Below are positions 17,574 through 26,229 of a DNA stretch of 64,000 nucleotides, in pieces. A program made the position numbers and the translations under genes. The stretch is from a virus. Under the pieces are notes generated by a model. That model was not told where the DNA came from. It saw nothing but the letters and a program-made list of their open reading frames with translations, and did no database searches. Location: the IMG/VR virus record IMGVR_UViG_3300034684_000299, positions 1 to 64,000 of that record. One strand, 5' to 3'. Each line of letters starts with the position of its first letter. The first letter of the stretch is position 1.

Positions 17574-17599
17574 TTGCCTTTAGCTTAATGGTAGTTGAC
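17574..17599 (-). repeat. Possible left-end scar of a fourth IscB-type element
   Basis: Minus strand GTCAACTACC, five bases, then GCTAAAG. This matches the left end of copy 3 (GTCAACTACC, five bases, GCTAAAG) in sequence and spacing. It lies 1 nt after a TGA stop and before the next ribosome binding site, the same kind of place where copies 2 and 3 are inserted. No omega-RNA body or iscB follows. Confidence 0.5.
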
Positions 17600-17600
17600 T

Positions 17601-18209
17601 TCAGTTAGGCATCCCATAAACAACAGCCAACACCATTTCTCCGGGACCTCCGGCAGACAATAAATTAGAATAAGTTATTTCTCTTTTAACCCAAATAGCA
17701 ATTGTATCCCCTGGGTCTAATATTGCTGCTTCTCTTAATGGATTTATAAAAATGGCACTATTATATCCCAAAGGATTTTGCCATTGCCCTGTAATATAAT
17801 TAGTAAGTAATGCAGTATCAGGTGCGGTTTTTTCATTTGGTATGGTAGAGGCAGGATTATTTATTGTATCTCTATCATCCATATTTTTCTGATTTTCCAC
17901 TGCTATTCCCCAAACTTCTGGAGCATTTTCTGATTGTTCTATCCATATACGTATATCATATAAAGATTTAGTAGAGGTATTTTTTAAAAAAACTTTAGCA
18001 TATTGAGTATCCATCGGATTCAAAACAGGGTCTAAATTAATTACTTTAAACAGATTATTTAAACTTTGCCCCGTTGTTGTATCTAATCCCAATGCACCAC
18101 CTACTACTCCATCTTCACGTGGAGTGTATGGTGTATATTGAGCAATAAAAATATCACAAGCTTCATTTGTTTCATAAAAAGATGGTACAGTGCTAGGTAT
18201 TAACGGCAT
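17601..18209 (-). CDS. Phage tail beta-sandwich protein, about 202 aa
   Basis: The ATG at 18207-18209 is chosen because GAGAGGTGA lies about 9 nt upstream; a TTG at 18236 has no such site. The product has a C-terminal motif DPGDTIAIWVKREITY, a wording common in small phage tail/baseplate beta-sandwich proteins. The upstream neighbour has NDEVAIWIKREITTP. Residues about 75-95 (FLKNTSTKSLYDIRIWIE) match a segment of the 324-aa protein. No catalytic residues are apparent. It is probably a structural tail-tip subunit; the exact role is unknown. Confidence 0.65.
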   Translation of the reverse strand: MPLIPSTVPSFYETNEACDIFIAQYTPYTPREDGVVGGALGLDTTTGQSLNNLFKVINLDPVLNPMDTQYAKVFLKNTSTKSLYDIRIWIEQSENAPEVWGIAVENQKNMDDRDTINNPASTIPNEKTAPDTALLTNYITGQWQNPLGYNSAIFINPLREAAILDPGDTIAIWVKREITYSNLLSAGGPGEMVLAVVYGMPN

Positions 18210-18219
18210 ATTATTGATT

Positions 18220-18855
18220 TCACCTCTCAAAGCCAACGAGTTTAAAACCTAATTCAAACTTGTTGTTTAAATAAGTTTCTGCGGGTGTTGTGATTTCACG
18301 TTTAATCCATATAGCTACTTCATCGTTGTATTCCATACCTTCAGATATAACTATTGGGTTGTTTGGATCAATCGGATGCATAAAATTATATTGAGTCAAA
18401 TTATTCTGTAAATATACTAACCCGTCATTATTTTGTGCTAATGCTATATAAATAATATCATAAGGCGATGGTGTTTCTAGGTTTATAAAACATTGCAATC
18501 TATACAATATAAAATTAGGATCTATGAACTTTATCCATAGTTTTTTGTAATCTATTAATTTACCAGTTAAACTTAATTTATATCCTTTAACCGATTTCAA
18601 GAAATTTTCAAACCCATAATGCGATACTACTTTTTCATAATTAATAGTTCCATCGTTTGCAGATATAATATCTCCTGCTGTAACGCTTTGCCCTGCCGAA
18701 ACAGCTAATCCTTCAGATATAGTTACCCAATCATATCCACCATTGTCATATACAATTTGATAACCATCCTCATAGGTGTCTATTCTATCTATAAACCCTG
18801 TAAAAGATGCTTTTACAGGTTCAGTAGCTTGGTAAAATGCTAATTGTTCGGGCAT
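18220..18855 (-). CDS. Tail protein with M23-like barrel and AIWIKR domain, 211 aa
   Basis: Residues 10-70 resemble the core of an M23-peptidase-type barrel (GFIDRIDTYEDGYQIVYDNGGYDWVTISEGLAV ..GQSVTAGDIISA). The HxH/HxxxD metal ligands are missing, so it is probably non-catalytic, or a lipoyl-like or peptidoglycan-sensing domain. The C-terminal half carries NDEVAIWIKREIT, shared with the next gene. ATG at 18853-18855 has no Shine-Dalgarno of its own because the right end of IscB element 3 is about 11 nt upstream. Joining the flanks would give GAGGTGA about 8 nt before the ATG. Confidence 0.65.
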   Translation of the reverse strand: MPEQLAFYQATEPVKASFTGFIDRIDTYEDGYQIVYDNGGYDWVTISEGLAVSAGQSVTAGDIISANDGTINYEKVVSHYGFENFLKSVKGYKLSLTGKLIDYKKLWIKFIDPNFILYRLQCFINLETPSPYDIIYIALAQNNDGLVYLQNNLTQYNFMHPIDPNNPIVISEGMEYNDEVAIWIKREITTPAETYLNNKFELGFKLVGFER

Positions 18856-18873
18856 TAAATTTTCACAAATTCT

Positions 18874-18918
18874 TACGCAAGGAAGCCACTGGCTTTAGCC
18901 ACGTGGAGGAATTGCGTA
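18874..18918 (-). repeat. Right-end hairpin of IscB element 3
   Basis: Outer stem TACGCAA/TTGCGTA encloses CCACGTGGCTAAAGCCAGTGG, which folds as TGGC-TTTA-GCCA extended by CCAC/GTGG. The arms ATTCCTCC and GGCTTCCTTGC are typical of IS200/IS605-type right ends. Confidence 0.8.
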
Positions 18919-18929
18919 TTTTAAACACG

Positions 18930-20210
18930 CTACGTAAGAATTGCTACCTCCTTTCTATAACTATACCCATCAAAGCGTTGTACAACTGAAAAATATTTAT
19001 GATTTACACCTTGTACAACTCTTTGACCTTCCTTGTTTTTAATATCAAAATATCCACTGTTTCTACAAGTAACTTCTCCATACCATATGCCTTTATATTT
19101 TCCTTTTGGTATTTCAGCTTTAACCATATCTCCTGTTTGAAAGCCAAAGAAATATTTTTGTCTTGCTAAATATCCTCTCTGAAAGCCGTATTTATCTAAA
19201 TTTGTTCTACAATGACTACCTCTACCTTTTGCTTTTATATACAAAACATCTTTTGTCTTAAAATATAATTTATCTGGTGTACTTTGACCTACACAACAAG
19301 CATCAAAGTAATGTTCTTTTGGCAATCCTAATTTGATTCTATTCATTTTAGTCAAAGCACCTGTACCACATTCTACTTCTAGTCCACTATTACAAAGTAT
19401 ATCATAAACTTTCCATCTTGTAGAATTAACTACAGAAGTATCCTTTAATGTTTGTTTAACTTGTTTTTGTATATCAGGATAACCAAATTCTTCTGCTGTC
19501 ATATTACCTTTCTTCTGGTTGCACTCATGGCAAGCTAAGCAGAGATTATCAATTCTGTTTGTTCCACCCCTTGATTTTGGTATTATATGTTCTACTTCTA
19601 ATGGAATGTTTTCTTTTCCACAATAACAACATTTTCTACCAAACTTTTCAAGTAAATATTCCTTAACTTCATATCCTTGTAAAGTACCTTGTTGATACTC
19701 TATACCACTATTTTCAGGATTTCTCATTAATTGAGTGTCGAATTTAACATTTTCATAAGATATGTGAGTTAATGGAATTAATTTTTGTAACCTATTAACC
19801 CATGTTTTTATATTATTAACTCTACTTTCAAGTGAAGGTGGTATCCAACCCTCTATTTTTCTTCTGTTCAAAAATCTTGGTTTTCTATATCTCGTCTTTC
19901 TATTTCTTCTGTTGTGTCTATACATACGCCTTGCATCAAGTTTCTTTTTAATATCTGTTCTATGGTCTATTTGTCCCAACCATATTACATTATTATTTTG
20001 TAATATGGCTAATCCCGTATGTTTACTACCATAATCAATTTTTAATCTATATTCTTGTTTATTATCAGTGTCATCTACTGCTTTTTTAAGGATTATTGTA
20101 AATGGGTATTTTCTAAATATTGCGGCCTTACCTTGTTTAAGCAATTTTCTTGCAACTGCTTCATGACAAGGTGATAATGGTTTTCTATTAATATCTAATA
20201 CAAATACCAT
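18930..20210 (-). CDS. iscB: IscB RNA-guided endonuclease, copy 3
   Basis: 426 residues, colinear with copy 2 but clearly diverged. The PLMP region reads KPLSPCHEAVARKLLKQGKA. RuvC-I is LKIDYGSKHTGLAI (Asp), and the bridge helix is ARRMYRHNRRNRKTRYRKPRF. RuvC-II is THISYENVKFDTQ (Glu), HNH is CCYCGKENIPLEVEHIIPKSRGG ... CHECNQKKGN, and RuvC-III is HYFDACCVGQS. Active-site residues are all present. The ATG follows AAAGGAG. The last codons overlap the right-end structure. Base composition is close to that of the phage (A/T-rich third positions), unlike the more GC-rich copy 2, suggesting that copies 2 and 3 were acquired at different times. Confidence 0.95.
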   Translation of the reverse strand: MVFVLDINRKPLSPCHEAVARKLLKQGKAAIFRKYPFTIILKKAVDDTDNKQEYRLKIDYGSKHTGLAILQNNNVIWLGQIDHRTDIKKKLDARRMYRHNRRNRKTRYRKPRFLNRRKIEGWIPPSLESRVNNIKTWVNRLQKLIPLTHISYENVKFDTQLMRNPENSGIEYQQGTLQGYEVKEYLLEKFGRKCCYCGKENIPLEVEHIIPKSRGGTNRIDNLCLACHECNQKKGNMTAEEFGYPDIQKQVKQTLKDTSVVNSTRWKVYDILCNSGLEVECGTGALTKMNRIKLGLPKEHYFDACCVGQSTPDKLYFKTKDVLYIKAKGRGSHCRTNLDKYGFQRGYLARQKYFFGFQTGDMVKAEIPKGKYKGIWYGEVTCRNSGYFDIKNKEGQRVVQGVNHKYFSVVQRFDGYSYRKEVAILT

Positions 20211-20448
20211 AGAAATTTCTCCTTTCTCTGCTTACGCAGGTAACATCTCCCTCGGCAATGTTATCTATGTTTACACGTATAGCACACTGGCTTAACCCAC
20301 TACACCTGTTTAATGCTATACGACAGAGCCTAGAACTAGGAGGGCATCCTAGGGTGTCATGACATAGATAACGTAGGTTCTGTTTCAAACCTTAGCCTGG
20401 TCAACATAGGGCTATCAAGCCCACGGCTTTAGCCGTTGGGTAGTTGAC
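20211..20448 (-). ncRNA. IscB omega-RNA, copy 3
   Basis: Begins GTCAACTACC with hairpin ACGGC-TAAA-GCCGT, then GGGCTTGATAGCCC. The long-range stem is TTATCTATG with CATAGATAA, and the internal stem is CGTATAGCA with TGCTATACG. A further hairpin is CCTAGGA ... TTCTAGG, and ATTAAACAGGT is conserved. Compared with copies 1 and 2 the stems keep pairing with different bases. The predicted guide is the flank ending TTTTTTTAATTGAG. Confidence 0.85.
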
Positions 20449-20453
20449 CTCAA

Positions 20454-20490
20454 TTAAAAAAATCAAAAAGTCTCCGCCAAATAGGCGGAG
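20454..20490 (-). terminator. Rho-independent terminator after the 1677-aa gene
   Basis: Minus strand CTCCGCC-TATTT-GGCGGAG (20472-20490) is followed by a T-rich tract (ACTTTTTGATTTTTTT). It lies 8 nt after the stop of the 1677-aa gene and just before IscB element 3. Confidence 0.75.
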
Positions 20491-20498
20491 ATTATTTA

Positions 20499-23400
20499 TT
20501 AGCTCTCGGAACCCATACTACCATCCCAAACATGTATTCTAAAATATAATCTGTTAACATCAACAGGATTTGTCAATCTATGGGTGAATCTAACATAATG
20601 TTTACCATCAGCCGGAACACCGTTGACTTTTTCAAATCCTTCTACTCCAGGATTTAAACCCATTATTTGATTCCATACATAGTTTGCAGGATCAGTCCCA
20701 GCTATATAGAAAGAATTATACCCAAATTTGGTAGTATCGTAGATAAAACCTTCTTCTGTTGTTCTGAAAGGTTTTTTATCTTCACTAAATGATTTATAAG
20801 CTAATAATCTATCAGTAGTTCGGTTGTAAGTTGGGTCATTAAAATCTTTTTTTGCTACTTCTATCGCAAAATGTTCAGTGCCTTCCACAAGGTTCTCAGG
20901 AGCTAACCAAACAACGTCTATATCTTGATCACTTATTGGAGCCCCTAAAGCTGGATATATCAATTCTGGTATCTTATATACATCCATCATGTAAACGTCT
21001 ACTTTTCTCAACGTTGGATAATATACTACTGAAGAATGAAAATCAAATCTCAATTGAAACACGAAATTATCTGCTTGCATATTATCAAATTCTGGTATTT
21101 TTCTGATATCACCGGTTGTTTCTACAGGTATCCATCCTTCGAGATTCCATGTTTTCCCATTATCAGTAGAATATCTTATATATGTATTAATCCTAGTATC
21201 GTAGATAGAACGATTACCTTTTGGTTCGTCTTTAATAATAACCAAATCAAACAATTTTGATGTTCTTGGTGGTTTAAAAACAGGAGTTTCTATACTTGAA
21301 TTCAACTCTTTTTTATTTTCAATTTCAAAAAGGATATCTGCATTTTCAAATCCGGGAAATGGTCCGTCTGTATTTGAAATCAAATAAATTAAACCAAGAT
21401 AGAAATTCTTTGGATCATCGTATAATTCAAAGAAAGCATTCCATTCTTCATATGTTATTTCTGAGGTTTCTAAAGCAGTATTAGAACCCACATGAGTTTG
21501 TTTGGTTCCGTATTCTACTTCAACCCATTGTCTTGTATCTGTATTCAAATAATACCATCGTCTACCATCTGCAGAAAATATGAACTTTATAGTGTGAATT
21601 ATGATATCGTTTATTTCTTTGGATTGTACACCTAAATGTATGTCTTTTATGGACAATATTTTATCCACAGTATAAACAGCTTTATTAGTTGTTTTAACAT
21701 ATAGTGCTGGCTTTTCTTCATCCGCTAAAGAAGAAGTTGAATCGAGGTCAAAATCCAAAATTCTTATTTCAGCATTATAACTTTTCAAAAATATCTTTTT
21801 TATTCTAATATCAACTGACCATTGAGTTGCATTTTCCAATCCTGTATATATTTTCCCTATATTGATGGAATTACCATATCTTGGCATCTGTTCCATCGTA
21901 CTTAAAGTTTCTATCTGTGTTTCAGTAGCACCTTCTGGTTTATATGTAATATAATGTGTATAAAGAATTTCAGCAAGCATGTCGTTAGTTAATATCATGG
22001 GATCGTTAACAGCTGTCATTTTGTACCAATATGTTGCTCTCCATCGGTACCAATATGTTATGTTGGGATAACGACCCGTATCAGGTGCTAAGTCTATCCA
22101 GGTAACTCCAGAGTTAAAATGCCCTAACATTGCTTTTTTAGCTACTTTGTTTCTTAAGATAAAAGATTTAACCCGTGTTAACTTTGGTTCTAAATCTTCA
22201 AATTTAAAATTGTTATAAGAGATATATTCAAAACTTTGAGTTAATGGATTTTGATAATACAAATGTAATTCAAACTGTTTTTCTATTGGTAAATTAATTA
22301 ATTCATATAATTCTTCAGCCGAGATAAATTGTTGATCGTAAGGAGTATAACCAAAATCTGGCTTTGTTGAATCAGTATGTGAAGAGGTTTCTTCAAATAC
22401 CTGTTGTGCTGATACTTCATGGTCACCAAATAAAACATGTGTAGCATCAAAAGATAGTTTTGATATTGGTATATTCCTGTTGAATTCAAACTTGTAAGCC
22501 ACATTTGGATCTAAACGTAACATTGGTTTACCTGTTTCGTCATTTATAATAGCTTCTTGCATGAATTCATCAGCTGTTAAAACTACTACTGAAGAATCGT
22601 TAGCAAAATCAACTTCCGTGACAGGAATACTCAAACTAGTTGTATCTATCTTATATACTTTGTCTATCAATGCTTTAAAATCCGAAGAAGTGAAATTGAT
22701 ATTTTCAATAGATATAGGATCTGATTCTATTTTAGCATTAGTTCCTACAACAGTTTCGTTTTGTAATCTTATTATATTTCTCCAACTAGCTTCCGTTGTT
22801 GGTTCAAGTGTTCTTAAAAATGAGTTTATTGGGTCCAATCCAACAACTTCCATATTTTGAGAAGCACCTGTTGATAGAAAACTTTTCATTCTATCGGCTA
22901 ATATTTCTTGTGGAATGGTTTTTAAAACTAACGATGTATCTCCAGTTACTCCAGATGTTTGAACTAATTCAAAATTACTTGAAGTAGCTGGATACTGAAA
23001 TTCAAAATCAGTCATATCGTTAGGAAATTGAGAATTTAACATGGCAAATCTATCTTCCAGAACCAAAAATTTATCAGCTGGAATTAAACTATTATTGAAT
23101 GAAAAACTTTGATAATTTTTATACAAAGAAGCAGAATATGGGTCAAAATTCAACGAAGCTCGCCAAAAATCTTTCTCTCTCAAATACATTGGGTCTAATA
23201 TTCTATTCGGTGCAGTAACTGTAAAAGCATTTGACATTAAAGATTCATTGTATTCGCTTGTTAGTTTAGCAAAGTATTGTATAGTAGTTCCTGGTTGTAC
23301 TCCAACACCTTTATCATTGTAAACATAGGTATTCATTTTAAAAGAAGAAATATTGACAGATGGGTCTATAGGTTCAGTACTAGTGATAAATATTTGAGAA

Positions 23401-25532
23401 GGATCTACACTTATTACCTGAGTATCATAATTTACACTTAGTACTTTTACATTAGAAAACTGATATGTTGTATATTGAAAGCTAACATCTATCGTCGCAT
23501 CTTTGTCTAATCCGTTTGGAAGTAAATTATTAGCAACAGTTGTATCTAATTTAAAATAAGAAATAACACCTGTATGTGTACCTGTAATTGTATTATTAGG
23601 ATCACTAGAAAGAAGCGGTATAAGCTTATGAGCAGTATTATCTACAGGTATTTTACCTATTCTGTATGGTTTAGAGTCTCCTGGAACTTGTTTAAAGACT
23701 TCTATATGTTCTATCTCATTTATCCTTGTATCTGTTATTTTTATATTCAACAAAATTTCATCATCATGAGTAGTATAACTTAATAAAGGTTTTAAATATT
23801 CCACTGTTGTTGTGAAAGTATCAACAGCAGTAGCAGGACCCTGAGCACCAGCGGAATATGGTATAGCTTTTACTTCGTATTGTGTATCAGATACAAGCCC
23901 CTCTAATTTCACTGAAATAACGGAAGCGGCAGCATCTAAATAAACGGTTTTCCATAATTGAAAATCCAAATCTGTTACTTTTTTTGCATAGAATTCTATT
24001 TTGGAATAATTAGTCTTATCTTCCAACGATATAGTATAAGTAACAGTATGAGAAGTAGTCTGAGTTCTATCAAAGTTTTGAATAGGTGGTAAAGTAGCCG
24101 CCGTTTCTATCCAATAATAAGCAGGTGTATAGGCAAAAAAATCGTTATCATTTACAGCTTGTATATTCCAAACATCGTTTAATGTCCAAGCATCTCCAGT
24201 AAAATCTGTGTCATTAACATCATAATTTTCTGCTATTAGTAACGTTAAATCTCCAGTTGTTTGATCCCACAAATAATCTTCACCCATTAACTTGTAAATT
24301 ACCAATCCACCTTTATTGGCATCCTCTGGGATAATTTCGGAATTCAAATCTAATTCAGAAGCTCCAATATATAAATAATCATTCTTTATCTGAACCGATT
24401 GCATTCTTTCGGTATAAAATTGTGATGGCAAAACAAGAGCCATCTTAGCAGGTGTTGGTTCGCCTAATACTAAATTCGAATTTAATATTCTAACATAATT
24501 TGTGTTTTTAATGGTAAAGTCTGTCATATCAACAATAAAATAAACAACTCCACCATTTTTATATTTGTAATCAGTAGCTAACTCATCATATTCACCCTTT
24601 AATCCAGCGGCTACATGCAACTTTTGAGTCCCAAAAGAATAATCGAATCCTATACTTTCTATTTCATTAGTTAAAGGGTCTAAAGGAGCAGTAGATATAG
24701 TCATGTCTGAGAACGTTGTTAAATCGAAACTTTGTACAGCTAAATTTGGAACAAATGCATATCCAGTATTTATTTTCATTTTAAAATAAATTTTTAACTG
24801 CCCTTTTAAAGAATAGAGAGCCATATCATTCCCAATAGATACAGTTGAAAAATTTATATTTGACATTTGATTATAAGAAGATGTTATATTTACTAAAGGA
24901 TAATTCAAAGAACCTACGTATTGAACCAAAGTTCCAGTTCCATTGTTTGCCATTAACAAAAGAAATTCATCACCAAATTCATTTCTCACAATTTCAATTG
25001 CTTTTAATTCTGTATATGGTAATATTTTAGTTGTTTTATTAGCATACGAAGTAGAAACTATAGCTAGAGGAACTCTAAAAGAAAAAGCCGCAGCAATATT
25101 TCCCAGAGAAATTATTCCTATATTGTCAAACAATACAAATGAATCTCTAGCAAAATCTAAGATAACCCCTTTTGAACTAGATTTGTTAAAAAAAGATACT
25201 TTTCCATTTTTAGCTGAAATTAGAATTTCAGAATCATCGATGTTTAAATATTCGAATAATCTCAATTTAGTTATAGAAGCTCCCAAAGTACCTTGCAGAT
25301 TATAACTAAACCATGGTTTCATAGTTTCAGCATTGTACCATTCAATTCTCTCATTTGTTAAAAGTATTAAATTCTTTTTTGGCATATCTCCAAACATTCC
25401 ATACCAACTTAAAGCCCTGTTTTTTAACATCAAATCATCTGGATCATGATCCTCTGTTCTATCGTACAATAATCTACCTTTCAAATAATTTGAAACAGAT
25501 ACTTTTTTTATCGAACCCGTTTGTAAGGGCAT
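20499..25532 (-). CDS. Giant beta-rich tail/baseplate protein with fibronectin-III domains, 1677 aa
   Basis: ATG with GTGGAGGTG 6 nt upstream. The N-terminal about 450 residues show propeller-like strands (IGIISLGNIAAAFSFRVPLAIVST, NKGGLVIYKLMGEDYLW). Around 490-620 is a fibronectin-III pair (YSKIEFYAKKVTDLDFQLWKTVYLD ... LVSDTQYEVKAIPYS). The C-terminus (about 1470-1677) has another FN3-like unit (DVVWLAPENLVEGTEHFAIEVAK) and HYVRFTHRLTNPVDVNRLYFRIHVWD. It is followed by a terminator. The size and position after the tape-measure region fit a tail-tip, host-recognition or central baseplate protein; the exact role is not recognised. Confidence 0.72.
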   Translation of the reverse strand: MPLQTGSIKKVSVSNYLKGRLLYDRTEDHDPDDLMLKNRALSWYGMFGDMPKKNLILLTNERIEWYNAETMKPWFSYNLQGTLGASITKLRLFEYLNIDDSEILISAKNGKVSFFNKSSSKGVILDFARDSFVLFDNIGIISLGNIAAAFSFRVPLAIVSTSYANKTTKILPYTELKAIEIVRNEFGDEFLLLMANNGTGTLVQYVGSLNYPLVNITSSYNQMSNINFSTVSIGNDMALYSLKGQLKIYFKMKINTGYAFVPNLAVQSFDLTTFSDMTISTAPLDPLTNEIESIGFDYSFGTQKLHVAAGLKGEYDELATDYKYKNGGVVYFIVDMTDFTIKNTNYVRILNSNLVLGEPTPAKMALVLPSQFYTERMQSVQIKNDYLYIGASELDLNSEIIPEDANKGGLVIYKLMGEDYLWDQTTGDLTLLIAENYDVNDTDFTGDAWTLNDVWNIQAVNDNDFFAYTPAYYWIETAATLPPIQNFDRTQTTSHTVTYTISLEDKTNYSKIEFYAKKVTDLDFQLWKTVYLDAAASVISVKLEGLVSDTQYEVKAIPYSAGAQGPATAVDTFTTTVEYLKPLLSYTTHDDEILLNIKITDTRINEIEHIEVFKQVPGDSKPYRIGKIPVDNTAHKLIPLLSSDPNNTITGTHTGVISYFKLDTTVANNLLPNGLDKDATIDVSFQYTTYQFSNVKVLSVNYDTQVISVDPSQIFITSTEPIDPSVNISSFKMNTYVYNDKGVGVQPGTTIQYFAKLTSEYNESLMSNAFTVTAPNRILDPMYLREKDFWRASLNFDPYSASLYKNYQSFSFNNSLIPADKFLVLEDRFAMLNSQFPNDMTDFEFQYPATSSNFELVQTSGVTGDTSLVLKTIPQEILADRMKSFLSTGASQNMEVVGLDPINSFLRTLEPTTEASWRNIIRLQNETVVGTNAKIESDPISIENINFTSSDFKALIDKVYKIDTTSLSIPVTEVDFANDSSVVVLTADEFMQEAIINDETGKPMLRLDPNVAYKFEFNRNIPISKLSFDATHVLFGDHEVSAQQVFEETSSHTDSTKPDFGYTPYDQQFISAEELYELINLPIEKQFELHLYYQNPLTQSFEYISYNNFKFEDLEPKLTRVKSFILRNKVAKKAMLGHFNSGVTWIDLAPDTGRYPNITYWYRWRATYWYKMTAVNDPMILTNDMLAEILYTHYITYKPEGATETQIETLSTMEQMPRYGNSINIGKIYTGLENATQWSVDIRIKKIFLKSYNAEIRILDFDLDSTSSLADEEKPALYVKTTNKAVYTVDKILSIKDIHLGVQSKEINDIIIHTIKFIFSADGRRWYYLNTDTRQWVEVEYGTKQTHVGSNTALETSEITYEEWNAFFELYDDPKNFYLGLIYLISNTDGPFPGFENADILFEIENKKELNSSIETPVFKPPRTSKLFDLVIIKDEPKGNRSIYDTRINTYIRYSTDNGKTWNLEGWIPVETTGDIRKIPEFDNMQADNFVFQLRFDFHSSVVYYPTLRKVDVYMMDVYKIPELIYPALGAPISDQDIDVVWLAPENLVEGTEHFAIEVAKKDFNDPTYNRTTDRLLAYKSFSEDKKPFRTTEEGFIYDTTKFGYNSFYIAGTDPANYVWNQIMGLNPGVEGFEKVNGVPADGKHYVRFTHRLTNPVDVNRLYFRIHVWDGSMGSES

Positions 25533-25558
25533 TAATTACACCTCCACGTGTTATTTTT

Positions 25559-26206
25559 TTATCTTATTGGAAAATCATCGAGAATTTGTAGATATTCCCC
25601 GCTTTCTTCAATATATCTATAAACATCAGCACTATCAATTAAATTGTATGGATCAGAAAAGGAAACTATAAGTTTGCCGTCACAACATACTTGTGCTCCT
25701 AACACGCCTGTTTGAGTTAAACCTCCTAAGATGTCTGATAATTTTTTCCCAACATAACCATATCCTATAATTTTAAAAGGTGGATACAATCCGTAATTTT
25801 CAGGTGCTTGTTCAAAAGCTAATGTTCCGCCTACATAATCAAAAAACCATCCCACATCATGTCCAGACGGTATAGGCGTCCCAGAACCGTCCAACAATTC
25901 TATTATATAATCTCTTCCATAAGTAGGCGGTATAAGTATGGGATCGTTTGTTTCCCTATGGTATGATTGCCTGTTTCCAACTGTTATATCTTCCACCAAC
26001 TCTTCTTCTATACATAGAGCTATACCTTCAGCTACGGCGTTAGTAGGATTAGAAGATATAGGAGAAACCCATATCAACTTCGGATCTGTTATTCCTAAAG
26101 CTGACCATCTTGATTCTTCATAGAACTCTTTTAAATTTGTTGAATGAGTTTTATCGTTTATTTTCTTAAATGGATAATTAATTTTTGTATCTTTTTGAAT
26201 AGCCAT
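25559..26206 (-). CDS. Phage structural protein, 215 aa, unknown
   Basis: ATG with GGGAGGG at 6-7 nt. The product is rich in Tyr, Gly and Pro, with FDYVGGTLAFEQAPENYGLYPPFKIIGYGYVGKKL near residues 125-160. This wording recurs in small phage baseplate/fibre-attachment proteins. It lies between two large structural genes (24-26 nt gaps), implying co-expression. No catalytic motif or membrane segment is seen. A structural role is inferred from context only. Confidence 0.6.
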   Translation of the reverse strand: MAIQKDTKINYPFKKINDKTHSTNLKEFYEESRWSALGITDPKLIWVSPISSNPTNAVAEGIALCIEEELVEDITVGNRQSYHRETNDPILIPPTYGRDYIIELLDGSGTPIPSGHDVGWFFDYVGGTLAFEQAPENYGLYPPFKIIGYGYVGKKLSDILGGLTQTGVLGAQVCCDGKLIVSFSDPYNLIDSADVYRYIEESGEYLQILDDFPIR

Positions 26207-26229
26207 TTATTTCCCTCCCGTTAAAAAAA

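Larger units (their letters stand above)
18867..20448 (-). mobile_element. IscB/omega-RNA element, copy 3
   Basis: About 1.58 kb from left end GTCAACTACC (20448) to right end near 18867: omega-RNA, iscB, then an imperfect terminal hairpin. It is inserted between a terminator that follows the 1677-aa gene and the ATG of the 211-aa gene. No transposase gene is present. The right boundary is inferred from the reconstructed Shine-Dalgarno sequence. Confidence 0.82.
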
